This document shows positions 50,150 to 58,935 of a stretch of DNA of 64,000 nt, piece after piece (the first letter of the stretch is position 1; each line of letters begins with the position of its first letter). Position numbers and translations under genes: made by a program. The stretch is from Thalassospira alkalitolerans (GTDB taxonomy: Bacteria > Pseudomonadota > Alphaproteobacteria > Rhodospirillales > Thalassospiraceae). The notes beneath the pieces were generated by a model. That model saw nothing but the letters and a program-made list of their open reading frames with translations, had not been told where the DNA came from and made no database searches. The DNA lies in contig NZ_JFKB01000009.1 of NCBI RefSeq assembly GCF_002115745.1, positions 184,492-248,491 of the forward strand, given 5' to 3'.

Positions 50150-50677
50150 ATGACGGCGCAGACCGCCCCACAAAGCGCAACCGGCCAAAGCCAACACGGT
50201 CAGAATCAGAACGCTAAAAATCAGACCGAGCCAGAAATCGATGCTGCCACCGCCGCCCGCAAATACTGGATGAGCATTCTGGCACGTACCGATTGCAATA
50301 CACTGGCGACCCACTGGCAGGGCAATTACGCCGATGTTGCATGGCAAACCTTGCGCGCACCACAGATCGGCATGGTGATGGTTCGTGGGCGTGCCGGGGG
50401 TGCGGGGCAGCGCTTCAACCTGGGCGAAATGACGGTGACGCGATGCTCAGTCACACTTGCGGATGGCACGATTGGCCACGCCTATGTCAAAGGGCGCGAC
50501 CGCACACAGGCGGAATATGCCGCCCTGTTTGATGCCGTGATGCTGCGCGATGGGGCGGCGCAATCCTTTATCGATGACCTTGCGCAAAAACAGGCCGTCG
50601 TCAAACGCGATCATGCCCGCAAGATCGCCGCCACCAAAGTCGATTTCTTTACCCTAGTCCGCGGAGAAGACGAATGA
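50150..50677 (+). CDS. phnG: C-P lyase subunit PhnG
   Basis: Subunit of the PhnGHIJ core complex that attaches methylphosphonate to ribose triphosphate and breaks the C-P bond. The 175-residue product has the family motifs RFNLGEMTVTRC (about residues 87-98), GHAYVKGRDRTQAEYAALFDA (about 108-128). The first 35 residues are a Gln/Asn-rich extension (GQSQHGQNQNAKNQ) that most PhnG (about 150 residues) lack. AAAAGGATC precedes the ATG. Its stop overlaps the phnH start (ATGA). Confidence 0.95.
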   Translation: MTAQTAPQSATGQSQHGQNQNAKNQTEPEIDAATAARKYWMSILARTDCNTLATHWQGNYADVAWQTLRAPQIGMVMVRGRAGGAGQRFNLGEMTVTRCSVTLADGTIGHAYVKGRDRTQAEYAALFDAVMLRDGAAQSFIDDLAQKQAVVKRDHARKIAATKVDFFTLVRGEDE

Positions 50678-51294
50678 CCGCCCCACATACCACGTCTGGC
50701 ATCGCACCAGATCTGCTTCCGGGTTTCGAGCATGACGCATTTCAATCCAATGCCGTTTTCCGCACGGTTCTTGATGCCATGTCGCGCCCCGGCAACATTT
50801 ACAATCTGCCAATCAGCATCGCCGCACCGGACGGGCTAAACGAAACGGCCACCGCCTTTGCCCTTGCAATGATCGACATGGATACACCGGTTTGGCTGTC
50901 ACCTGCCTGTATAAGCGGCGCAGCAATCACCCATTTGAAATTCCATTGTGGTTGCCCGATTGTTGACGATGCCGCAAAGGCCGATTTCGCCTTTGCCCGT
51001 CTTGACGATGATTTGTCATTCTTGTCCCGCCTTGCCGTTGGCAATGCCGAATACCCCGATCAATCGGCGACGGTCGTCTTTATGGTCGATGCGATATCTG
51101 ACCATCCCGACATGATCCTGACCGGACCGGGCATCAAGGAAACACACATGCTTTCGGTGGCTGGCTTACCGGCCGCCTTCCATACATGGCGCCGCGAAAA
51201 CACCACCCTGTTTCCATGCGGGGTCGATGTAATTTTCGCAAGCCCGCATCAGATTGCCGCCCTGCCGCGCACCACCCGGATCGAGGTAAAATAA
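50674..51294 (+). CDS. phnH: C-P lyase subunit PhnH
   Basis: A 206-residue structural subunit of the C-P lyase core, with a PLP-transferase-like fold that binds no PLP. It opens with PGFEHDAFQSNAVFRTVLDAMSRPGN, diagnostic for PhnH, and contains LSPACISG and GPGIKETHML. It overlaps phnG by four bases and is two bases ahead of phnI, so the three are translationally coupled. Confidence 0.95.
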   Translation: MTAPHTTSGIAPDLLPGFEHDAFQSNAVFRTVLDAMSRPGNIYNLPISIAAPDGLNETATAFALAMIDMDTPVWLSPACISGAAITHLKFHCGCPIVDDAAKADFAFARLDDDLSFLSRLAVGNAEYPDQSATVVFMVDAISDHPDMILTGPGIKETHMLSVAGLPAAFHTWRRENTTLFPCGVDVIFASPHQIAALPRTTRIEVK

Positions 51295-51296
51295 CC

Positions 51297-52415
51297 ATGT
51301 ATGTTGCTGTCAAAGGTGGCGAACGTGCCATCAACAATGCCCACCGGCTGCTTGCCGAAAAGCGCCGTGGCAATACCGAAACCCCCGAAATCGAGACCGA
51401 TCAGATCGAACAGCAATTATCGCTGTCAGTGGCGCGTGTCATGTCCGAAGGATCGCTGTTTGATCGTGACCTTGCCGCCCTTGCGATTAAACAGGCACGC
51501 GGTGATTTGATCGAGGCGATCTTTCTGATCCGTGCCTATCGCACAACATTACCGCGCTTTGCGTTTTCCAAACCGATTGAAACCGGCAAAATGGATATCG
51601 AACGGCGCATTTCGGCAACGTTCAAGGATTTGCCGGGCGGTCAGATATTGGGCCCGACATTTGATTACACCCATCGTCTTTTGGACTTCACCTTGATGGC
51701 CAATGGGCAAACCCCGCCCGAAGCCGCCCAAGGTGATCAACCGGTTGACGACACCATGCCACGTGTTCTGGACGATCTTCTGAATTACGAGGGCCTTATT
51801 CAGGACGAACCGGCATCTGCCGATAACGACGACGCACCGGTCGCCGATTTAACCCGCGAACCGGTTTCCTTCCCGGCTGGTCGTGATTTACGCCTGCAAA
51901 ATCTCGCACGTGGCGACGAAGGATTTATCCTGTCGATGGGTTATTCCACGCAGCGCGGCTATGCCAATAGCCATGCCTTTGTCGGTGAAATCCGTTACGG
52001 CAAGGTCGCGGTTGAAATCGAACCCGAAGAACTGGGTTTTGCCATTGATATTGGCGATATCGACATCACCGAATGCGAAACAGTCAACAAATTCAAGGGA
52101 TCGAAAATCAAGCCGCCGCAATTTACCCGCGGCTATGGGCTGGTTTTCGGCCAAAGCGAACGCAAGGCGATTTCAATGGCCCTCGTGGATCGTGCTATGC
52201 GCGCACGCGAAATGGGTGAACAAATCATGGGCCCGGCTCAGGACGAAGAATTCATCATGGAACACAGCGATAATGTGCAGGCGACCGGCTTCGTCGAACA
52301 TATCAAGCTGCCCCATTATGTCGATTTTCAGGGTGAACTGGAATTAGTGCGCCGCATGCGCAAGGAAATTGAAGCCCGCGCCCAATCGACCCCCGAAACC
52401 AAAGCGGCGGAGTAA
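51297..52415 (+). CDS. phnI: C-P lyase subunit PhnI (nucleosidase)
   Basis: A 372-residue core subunit that displaces the base from ATP or GTP. It starts MYVAVKGGERAINNAHRLLAEKRRG and has the family motifs LAIKQARGDLIEAIFLIRAYRTTLPR and GYSTQRGYANSHAFVGEIRYG. The real start is ATG 51297; the frame is open further upstream inside phnH. A central linker near residues 140-195 is Asp-rich and somewhat longer than in the E. coli protein (354 residues). Confidence 0.96.
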   Translation: MYVAVKGGERAINNAHRLLAEKRRGNTETPEIETDQIEQQLSLSVARVMSEGSLFDRDLAALAIKQARGDLIEAIFLIRAYRTTLPRFAFSKPIETGKMDIERRISATFKDLPGGQILGPTFDYTHRLLDFTLMANGQTPPEAAQGDQPVDDTMPRVLDDLLNYEGLIQDEPASADNDDAPVADLTREPVSFPAGRDLRLQNLARGDEGFILSMGYSTQRGYANSHAFVGEIRYGKVAVEIEPEELGFAIDIGDIDITECETVNKFKGSKIKPPQFTRGYGLVFGQSERKAISMALVDRAMRAREMGEQIMGPAQDEEFIMEHSDNVQATGFVEHIKLPHYVDFQGELELVRRMRKEIEARAQSTPETKAAE

Positions 52416-52420
52416 CCGGC

Positions 52421-53338
52421 ATGGAAAACACACAAACCAGCCAAAACACCGAAACCGGTGCAGCCTATAACTTTGCCTATTTGGATGAACAAACCAAACG
52501 CATGATCCGGCGTGCCTTGCTTAAAGCCGTGGCAATCCCCGGCTATCAGGTCCCATTCGCCGGGCGTGAGATGCCAATGCCCTATGGTTGGGGTACGGGT
52601 GGCGTTCAGGTCACCGCCGCCGTCATTGGCCCGGATGACACGTTGAAAGTTATCGATCAGGGCGCGGATGACACCACAAATGCTGTCAGTATCCGCCAAT
52701 TCTTTGCCAAAACCGCAGGCGTTGCCACAACCGAAAAAACCGCCGAGGCATCCATCATTCAAACCCGGCATCGCATCCCCGAAAAACCGCTGCGTGATGA
52801 TCAGATCCTTGTTTATCAGGTGCCGATCCCCGAACCGCTGCGCTTTTTGGAGCCACGCGAAACCGAAACCCGCAAAATGCATGCGTTGGAAGAATACGGC
52901 CTGATGCATGTGAAACTGTATGAAGACATTTCACGTCACGGCCATATCGCCACCACCTATGCCTATCCGGTAATGGTCGATGGTCGCTATGTCATGGATC
53001 CATCCCCAACGCCGAAATTCGACAATCCAAAAATGAATATGATGCCCGCCCTTCAGCTTTTTGGGGCTGGTCGCGAAAAACGCATTTATGCCCTGCCACC
53101 GTTTACGCGGGTCGAAAGCCTTGATTTCGAAGACCACCCGTTTTCGGTGCAAAGCTGGGACGACGAATGCGGCATGTGCAGCGCCACCGACAGCTATCTT
53201 GACGAAGTCATTCTTGATGACAAAGGCAACCGGATGTTTGTGTGTTCCGACACTGATTATTGCACTGAGCGACAAGATGCCGGGCATCGCGGCCCGCAAC
53301 ACCATGACCAGCCCCTTGGCGGAAAGGCAGCAGAATAA
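52421..53338 (+). CDS. phnJ: C-P lyase radical-SAM subunit PhnJ
   Basis: Catalytic subunit that cleaves the C-P bond by radical chemistry, releasing the alkane and a ribose cyclic phosphate. The 305-residue protein has the unusual C-x2-C-x21-C cluster: Cys250, Cys253 and Cys275, followed by Cys281 after five residues, matching the C-P lyase pattern. Other motifs are GGVQVTAAVIGPDDTLKVIDQG and PIPEPLRFLEP. The C-terminal tail is His/Gln-rich. Its stop overlaps the phnK start by one base (TAATG). Confidence 0.97.
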   Translation: MENTQTSQNTETGAAYNFAYLDEQTKRMIRRALLKAVAIPGYQVPFAGREMPMPYGWGTGGVQVTAAVIGPDDTLKVIDQGADDTTNAVSIRQFFAKTAGVATTEKTAEASIIQTRHRIPEKPLRDDQILVYQVPIPEPLRFLEPRETETRKMHALEEYGLMHVKLYEDISRHGHIATTYAYPVMVDGRYVMDPSPTPKFDNPKMNMMPALQLFGAGREKRIYALPPFTRVESLDFEDHPFSVQSWDDECGMCSATDSYLDEVILDDKGNRMFVCSDTDYCTERQDAGHRGPQHHDQPLGGKAAE

Positions 53339-54120
53339 TGACCCAGAATAATACACCGCTTCTGCGCGTTTCCGACCTGACCATGATGTATGGCGACCGG
53401 GTCGGTTGCCGCAACGTCAGTTTTGATCTTCGCCCCGGCGAGGTCCTTGGCATTGTGGGGGAATCTGGCTCTGGCAAGTCAACTTTGCTGCGCAGCATTT
53501 CCGCCCAGCAGGAACCGACCAAAGGTGTGGTTGAATATCACACCCGCATTGATGGCATTCGCGATGTTTATCAAATATCCGAAGCACAACGTCGTCTTTT
53601 GATGCGGACCGACTGGGCCTTTGTCCATCAAAATGCCCGCGATGGATTACGCATGAATGTCAGTGCCGGGGCCAATATTGGCGAACGTCTGATGGCGGTT
53701 GGGGATCGCCATTATGGCAATATCCGCGCCGCAGCCGGAAATTGGCTGGGCAAGGTCGAAATCGCCGAAGAACGCCTTGATGATCTGCCATCGACTTTTT
53801 CGGGCGGTATGCAGCAACGTTTGCAGATTGCGCGTAACCTCGTAACCAGCCCGCGCCTCGTCTTCATGGACGAACCCACGGGTGGCCTGGATGTTTCCGT
53901 TCAGGCACGTTTGCTCGATCTGCTGCGCGGGCTGGTTCACGACCTTAATCTGGCGGTGATCATCGTCACCCACGATCTGGCGGTTGCCCGGTTGCTGTCA
54001 CATCGTTTGATGGTGATGCAGGGTGGCGCTGTGATCGAAAGCGGCCTGACCGATCAGGTACTTGATGATCCACAGCATGCCTATACGCAGTTGCTTGTTT
54101 CTTCCATCCTGCAGAATTAG
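53338..54120 (+). CDS. phnK: C-P lyase ATP-binding protein PhnK
   Basis: A 260-residue ABC-type ATPase that docks on the PhnGHIJ core rather than on a transporter. Walker A is GESGSGKSTLL (about residues 38-48), the signature FSGGMQQRLQIARNL, Walker B LVFMDEPTGGLDVS, and the switch His in IVTHDLAVARLL. It overlaps phnJ and is followed by phnL, its structural partner. Confidence 0.96.
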   Translation: MTQNNTPLLRVSDLTMMYGDRVGCRNVSFDLRPGEVLGIVGESGSGKSTLLRSISAQQEPTKGVVEYHTRIDGIRDVYQISEAQRRLLMRTDWAFVHQNARDGLRMNVSAGANIGERLMAVGDRHYGNIRAAAGNWLGKVEIAEERLDDLPSTFSGGMQQRLQIARNLVTSPRLVFMDEPTGGLDVSVQARLLDLLRGLVHDLNLAVIIVTHDLAVARLLSHRLMVMQGGAVIESGLTDQVLDDPQHAYTQLLVSSILQN

Positions 54121-54130
54121 GGCAATTGAA

Positions 54131-54835
54131 ATGTCTGATATGCTTCATGTCGAAAATGTCGCCAAGGCCTTTACCCTGCATACGCAAGGCAGCGTTACCA
54201 TCCCGGTTTTCGAAGGGGTCGAATTTCACCTGAATTCCGGTGAATGCATCGCGCTGACCGGGGAATCCGGATCGGGAAAAAGTACCTTCATGCGGATGCT
54301 TTATGCCAATTACACGTGTTCAAGCGGATCGATCAACGTGTTCCATGACGGCACATGGCTTGATATTACCACCGCCAGCCCGCATGCGATCCTTGATATG
54401 CGCAAACGCACCATGGGTTATGTCAGTCAGTTCCTGCGGGTTATTCCACGCGTGCCGACCCTCGAAATCGTTGCCGAACCCTTGATCGCATTGGGAACCG
54501 CACGTGACGCAGCAAAGGAAAAAGCGCGGGACCTTTTAACCCGCTTGCGCATCCCGGAACGTCTGTGGCAACTTTCGCCCCTGACCTTTTCGGGCGGCGA
54601 ACAACAACGCGTGAATATTGCGCGCGGTTTTATCGCCGATTACCCGATCATGCTGCTGGATGAACCGACCGCTTCGCTTGACGTCCAAAATCGTGCCACG
54701 GTTCTGGCATTAATTGACGAAGCCAAGTTACGCGGTGCGGCGATTGCCGGTATTTTCCACGATCACGATACCCGCGATGCGGTCTGTACCGGATCATTTG
54801 ATGTGACATCGTTCAAGGTTGGGGCCAATGACTGA
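54131..54835 (+). CDS. phnL: C-P lyase ATP-binding protein PhnL
   Basis: A 234-residue ABC-type ATPase paired with PhnK. Walker A GESGSGKSTFM, signature FSGGEQQRVNIARGF, Walker B IMLLDEPTASLD, and a switch His in GIFHDHDTRDA. The start at 54131 (MSDMLHVENV) follows GGGCAATTGAA; the frame is open into phnK but a start there is unlikely. It overlaps phnM by eight bases. Confidence 0.95.
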   Translation: MSDMLHVENVAKAFTLHTQGSVTIPVFEGVEFHLNSGECIALTGESGSGKSTFMRMLYANYTCSSGSINVFHDGTWLDITTASPHAILDMRKRTMGYVSQFLRVIPRVPTLEIVAEPLIALGTARDAAKEKARDLLTRLRIPERLWQLSPLTFSGGEQQRVNIARGFIADYPIMLLDEPTASLDVQNRATVLALIDEAKLRGAAIAGIFHDHDTRDAVCTGSFDVTSFKVGAND

Positions 54836-55970
54836 ACAGATTTTTACCAACGCCAAAATCGTCCTGGCCAATGATGTTATCGACGGTGCCGTTCAAATTC
54901 GCGATGGCATGATCACCGATATTTCCGATCGCCCATCAAACATTCCCGGTGCCGAAGATTTGGCCGGCGATTATTTAATGCCGGGCCTAGTGGAACTTCA
55001 TACCGACAACCTTGAAAAACACCTGACCCCGCGCCCCAAAACCCGCTGGCCCGCAACAGCCGCCGTGATTGCCCATGACAATCAGGTTGCCAGCGCCGGG
55101 ATCACCACCGTTTTTGATGCGGTATCGATTGGCGATGTCAACGAAGGGTCTGAGCGCATCGTACGACTGGTTGAAACGGTCGGGGCCCTTGGCCATGCGC
55201 AGGACAACGATCTTTTACGCGCGGATCACAAACTGCATTTGCGGTGCGAAACATCCTATCCCGGTATGATCGACGCGTTAGGCAAACTGGTCGATATTCC
55301 ATTGGTCCGAATGCTGTCGGTGATGGATCACACCCCCGGTCAGCGCCAGTTCGTCAGCATGGATGCCTATTACACCTATTATCAGGGGAAGTATGGCCTG
55401 TCTGACGAAGAAATGCGCAAATTCGTCGCCACGCGCAAACGCGATGCAGAACTGTATTCCGTCAAACATCGCCGCCATGTTGTCGAAGCCGCCCACAACC
55501 GCGGCCTTGCATTGGCAAGCCACGATGATGCCACCAATGCCCATGTTGCAGAGGCCGTCGCCGATCAAATGACCGTGGCCGAATTCCCGACCACGCTTGA
55601 GGCCGCAAAGGCATCGCATGAAGGTGGGCTTGGTGTGATGATGGGCGGGCCGAACCTTGTACGCGGCGGATCGCACAGTGGCAATGTCGCCGCAGGTGAT
55701 CTGGCCCGGCAGGGTTATCTTGACATCATTTCAAGTGACTATGTGCCGCACAGTATGCTGCATGGTGCGATGAAGCTGTTTGACGAGTTCGAGGCCTATG
55801 ATCTTCCGCGGGCCATTCGTACCGTCACCCTGACACCTGCCAAACAAGTCGGCCTGGACGACCGGGGTGAAATCGCAATTGGCAAACGTGGCGATCTGAT
55901 CCGGGTGCACCCTTCACCACATCATCCGATTGTGCGCGGTGTCTGGCGTTTGGGAACACGCGTATCATGA
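54828..55970 (+). CDS. phnM: alpha-D-ribose 1-methylphosphonate 5-triphosphate diphosphatase PhnM
   Basis: A 380-residue amidohydrolase-fold enzyme that removes pyrophosphate from the ribose triphosphonate made by PhnGHIL. The metal-binding start is PGLVELHTDNLEKHLTPRP, with a later SHDDATNAHVAEA and the ISSDYVPHSMLHGA segment. Length matches E. coli PhnM (378). Its stop overlaps the phnN start (ATGA). Confidence 0.95.
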   Translation: MTEQIFTNAKIVLANDVIDGAVQIRDGMITDISDRPSNIPGAEDLAGDYLMPGLVELHTDNLEKHLTPRPKTRWPATAAVIAHDNQVASAGITTVFDAVSIGDVNEGSERIVRLVETVGALGHAQDNDLLRADHKLHLRCETSYPGMIDALGKLVDIPLVRMLSVMDHTPGQRQFVSMDAYYTYYQGKYGLSDEEMRKFVATRKRDAELYSVKHRRHVVEAAHNRGLALASHDDATNAHVAEAVADQMTVAEFPTTLEAAKASHEGGLGVMMGGPNLVRGGSHSGNVAAGDLARQGYLDIISSDYVPHSMLHGAMKLFDEFEAYDLPRAIRTVTLTPAKQVGLDDRGEIAIGKRGDLIRVHPSPHHPIVRGVWRLGTRVS

Positions 55971-56605
55971 CCGGGCACCATGCCCTCGATACTGAATTGG
56001 CACATGGCGGGTCAGAACAAGGATTACTGATCCTTGTCGTCGGCCCCAGTGGGGTTGGCAAGGATACGTTGCTAGATGCCGCCCGGGCGCGGCTGCACGA
56101 TGATGAAACCATTCTGTTTCCCCGTCGTTGCATTACCCGCCCGGCCGGTTGCGCCGGTGAAATCCATATTCCGATCCGCGCCGAAGATTTCAGTTCAATG
56201 GCAAAACAGGGTGCCTTCCTGCTGAGTTGGCGGGCGCATAATCTGTGTTATGGCATTCCCGGGCATGTCCGCCGCGATGTCGCAAATGGCAAAACAGTTG
56301 TCGTCAATGCATCGCGTAGCGTGATCGATGATGCCCGCGATCTTTTGGGCAATCGCCATTTGCGGATCATCAGCATCCGCGCCAATAAAGACGCGCTGCG
56401 CAAACGCCTTGAAGCACGTGGCCGCGAAGATGCCAAGGATATCGAACAACGTCTAAAGCGGGCTTCTGCCTATCACATTACCGGACCAAATGTGATGCAT
56501 GTCGACAACGACAAAGACCTTGAAACTGGTATCAAACACTTTATCGACGCCATTCAACATCGTCCCATCCCAGCCGACCAATCAGCGACGGATACGGCAA
56601 CATGA
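55967..56605 (+). CDS. phnN: ribose 1,5-bisphosphokinase PhnN
   Basis: A 212-residue guanylate-kinase-like P-loop enzyme making PRPP from ribose 1,5-bisphosphate. Walker A is VVGPSGVGKDTLLDAAR (about residues 23-39), with RRCITRPAG and SWRAHNLCYGIPG in the nucleoside-monophosphate-binding region. It is the last gene of the plus-strand operon, followed by a terminator. Presence of PhnN without PhnP is notable (see findings). Confidence 0.95.
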   Translation: MTGHHALDTELAHGGSEQGLLILVVGPSGVGKDTLLDAARARLHDDETILFPRRCITRPAGCAGEIHIPIRAEDFSSMAKQGAFLLSWRAHNLCYGIPGHVRRDVANGKTVVVNASRSVIDDARDLLGNRHLRIISIRANKDALRKRLEARGREDAKDIEQRLKRASAYHITGPNVMHVDNDKDLETGIKHFIDAIQHRPIPADQSATDTAT

Positions 56606-56611
56606 TCAAAC

Positions 56612-56641
56612 AAAATGCTGCAGGAAAAACTGCAGCATTTT
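56612..56641. terminator. bidirectional terminator between the two phn operons
   Basis: AAAATGCTGCAG (56612-56623) pairs perfectly with CTGCAGCATTTT (56630-56641), loop GAAAAA, with T and A runs on the two sides. It separates phnN from the convergent DUF1045 gene. Confidence 0.92.
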
Positions 56642-56667
56642 ATTTAATACCAATGAATTAAGCCACC

Positions 56668-57363
56668 CTACCCAAGTGAGAAGCGACGCAGCAGGTCAAA
56701 CGACCTGCCATCCCCCGGATCACCAAACAGACAAACATCCGTCACCCGAAACGGTGTTTTGCATAAGGGTGAGACAAGCGGGGCAAGCCCATCGCGAACC
56801 CGCATCATTCGATCCGGATCAAGCTTGTCACTTAGCGTCAGGTGAAAACGGAATTCTTCCATCACATAGGGATATCCCCATCTGACAAGATATTCCTCCT
56901 GACGCATACTTAACCCCGATGCACGACGCTTGTTCATTGCGCTTTCGCTTTCAGGTTGGCGAAAATCATCCAGCGCCATTACCAGACCCGATGCCAGATT
57001 TCCGAGTTCGTCAGTGGGCCCAGTCGGGGCCAACGCGATAAAACGACCAATAGATTTCAACATCAACGGGCCACAGGTTACCGACGGAGCATCAGCACAG
57101 TATTGTGCGATGGCCTGTTCAAGCTGATCACGTGTGCGGCCATGCTTTAACGCAAAGGGGGGTTTCAACGTGCCATGAAAACCATAACGTGATGGCGATA
57201 CCGTAATAGCAACAGCTTCGCCTGCCGCAAGTCCGATAACATCAGGGCGGTCAATTGTGCGCCCGTTTGCCGGATCACGCCCCAGCCAGGTATTTCCGAA
57301 CGCTGCCAGGTCACTTGCGGGCTCCGGCGCATAGTAAACAGCGTACCGCTGATAGTTGGTCAT
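56668..57363 (-). CDS. DUF1045 phosphonate-operon protein, 2H phosphoesterase-like
   Basis: A 231-residue protein of the family repeatedly found in phn operons. Two H-x-T-L motifs are seen, HGTL at residues 63-66 and HLTL at 174-177, spaced as in 2H phosphoesterases that open cyclic phosphodiesters. The pathway in this window lacks PhnP, so this is a candidate for hydrolysing phosphoribosyl 1,2-cyclic phosphate; that is inference. It is the last gene of the phnC-D-E unit, 41 bases after the hexapeptide transferase gene. Confidence 0.88.
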   Translation of the reverse strand: MTNYQRYAVYYAPEPASDLAAFGNTWLGRDPANGRTIDRPDVIGLAAGEAVAITVSPSRYGFHGTLKPPFALKHGRTRDQLEQAIAQYCADAPSVTCGPLMLKSIGRFIALAPTGPTDELGNLASGLVMALDDFRQPESESAMNKRRASGLSMRQEEYLVRWGYPYVMEEFRFHLTLSDKLDPDRMMRVRDGLAPLVSPLCKTPFRVTDVCLFGDPGDGRSFDLLRRFSLG

Positions 57364-57404
57364 GGTCCCTCGGATAAGATGCCGCGATTGTTCTGCGACT
57401 AAAA

Positions 57405-58052
57405 TCAGGCCGGATCGAATTTCAAACAGAAATCATGCACCGGCAAATGACGAAAATCGTCAAGGCGTTCGGCCAATGTTGCATGATCCCAGTCCCACCA
57501 GCAAATGCGAAGAAGCGCATCAACGATTTCTGCGTCAAAGCGCGGCCGAAGCGGTGCTGCGGGGATACCGGTCACGATAGTATAGGGTGCAACATCCTTG
57601 GTCACGACGGCACCAGAGCCAACGACGGAACCAATCCCGATGGTCACACCACCCTGAACGATGGCGCCATGGCCAATCCATACATCGTGTTCAAGCTTCA
57701 CCCGTTTTTCACGCCGCCAGTCAAAAAAGGCCGGATCATCATCGCCCAATTCATAGGCGCTGGACCGGTATTGGAAATGATGCATCGACGCCCGGTCCAT
57801 CGGGTGTTGGCCGGGATTGATCCGGGTATGAGCAGCGATATTTACAAACTTCCCGATGTCGGAATAGATGATTTCACTGTCATTAACGACATAGGAATAA
57901 TCCCCCAACACCGTTTCACGAATGCTGGTACGCGGGCCAATTTCCGTCCAATTGCCAAATTCGCAATCTACCACGGTGGCACTCGGATCAATCGTCGGGG
58001 CTTCTGACAAATGTTTCATTGCCGGTTTTGTCTGCGTAATCGTAAACGCCAT
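57405..58052 (-). CDS. hexapeptide-repeat acetyltransferase of phosphonate operons
   Basis: A 215-residue left-handed beta-helix acyltransferase, related to the CatB/VatD xenobiotic transferases. Hexapeptide turns are visible throughout (for example DYSYVVNDSEIIYSDIGKFVNIAAHTRI), an extended loop contains NPGQHPMDRASMHHF with a probable catalytic His, and HDVWIGHGAIVQGGVTIG precedes the C-terminal helices. A member of this family recurs next to phn transport genes. It could acetylate aminoalkylphosphonates as PhnO does, but this is not shown. It starts two bases after the phnE stop. Confidence 0.85.
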   Translation of the reverse strand: MAFTITQTKPAMKHLSEAPTIDPSATVVDCEFGNWTEIGPRTSIRETVLGDYSYVVNDSEIIYSDIGKFVNIAAHTRINPGQHPMDRASMHHFQYRSSAYELGDDDPAFFDWRREKRVKLEHDVWIGHGAIVQGGVTIGIGSVVGSGAVVTKDVAPYTIVTGIPAAPLRPRFDAEIVDALLRICWWDWDHATLAERLDDFRHLPVHDFCLKFDPA

Positions 58053-58054
58053 GA

Positions 58055-58867
58055 TCAGGTCACCAGTTTGCGCAGCCGCTGCGAAATCATATCCAGCAGG
58101 CTGACAGAAATAATGATGATAATCATAACAGCCGCGGTCTCGGCATAATAAAACGCCCGGATATATTCCCACAAAACCATACCAATGCCCCCCGCACCAA
58201 CGATGCCAAGAACGGTCGCCGACCGGACGTTACTTTCGAAACGATACAATGAATAGGAAATCCAAAGCGGCAAGACCTGCGGGATCACGCCAAAAATGAC
58301 TTCCTGCAATCCATTCGCACCCGTTGCCCGAATGCCTTCGACCGGTTCAGGATCAATGGCTTCGACGGCTTCGGAAAACAGTTTTGCCAGAACACCGGTG
58401 GTATGGATCCAAAGGGCAAGAACACCGGCAAACGGGCCAAGCCCGACAGCAACAACGAATAACATGGCAAAAACCATTTCGTTGATCGCCCGAAAACTGT
58501 CCATCAGGCGGCGAACCGGCTGATACACCCAAAAGGGAACGATATTTTCAGAACACAAAATTCCGAACGGGATCGAACAGACAATGGCAAGTGCGGTACC
58601 CCAGATGGCAATCTGGATCGTAATCCACATTTCGCTGACATAGTATTTCCACATCAGGAAATCTGGCGGGAAAAAGCCATCGGCAAAGTCGACCATATTG
58701 CCGCTGTTTTCAATCAGGGCCATCGGGCGCATATCCGCCCCTTCCCAGGACCAGGCTAAAAGCCCAAGAATAAAGGCCCAAAGAAGAAAACTGATACCTG
58801 AGCGTTTCAGGTCGCGCGGCGGAAGGTCCGCAGCGGTTGCCGCCGATGTCGAAATGCTGCTGTTCAT
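58055..58867 (-). CDS. phnE: phosphonate ABC transporter permease PhnE
   Basis: A 270-residue inner-membrane permease with about six helices. The EAA-type loop that contacts the ATPase reads [21 protein letters not shown] (about residues 165-185), and a later [22 protein letters not shown] is typical of PhnE. The start at 58867 (MNSSIST) was preferred to 58894, which lies inside the upstream hairpin. Only one permease gene is present, so it probably works as a homodimer. Confidence 0.93.
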   Translation of the reverse strand: MNSSISTSAATAADLPPRDLKRSGISFLLWAFILGLLAWSWEGADMRPMALIENSGNMVDFADGFFPPDFLMWKYYVSEMWITIQIAIWGTALAIVCSIPFGILCSENIVPFWVYQPVRRLMDSFRAINEMVFAMLFVVAVGLGPFAGVLALWIHTTGVLAKLFSEAVEAIDPEPVEGIRATGANGLQEVIFGVIPQVLPLWISYSLYRFESNVRSATVLGIVGAGGIGMVLWEYIRAFYYAETAAVMIIIIISVSLLDMISQRLRKLVT

Positions 58868-58893
58868 CGTGTAAATCCCGGAAAATGAAAACA

Positions 58894-58925
58894 AACGGGG
58901 AGCCCGGATTTCCGGGCTCCCCGTT
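58894..58925 (-). other. strong hairpin between phnD and phnE
   Basis: AACGGGGAGCCCGG and CCGGGCTCCCCGTT form a 14-bp perfect stem with a four-base loop, ten bases after the phnD stop on the minus strand. It is followed there by a T-rich TTTGTTTTC. It looks like a partial terminator or a 3' stabiliser that keeps phnD mRNA above phnE. Confidence 0.8.
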
Positions 58926-58935
58926 CGGACGCCGG

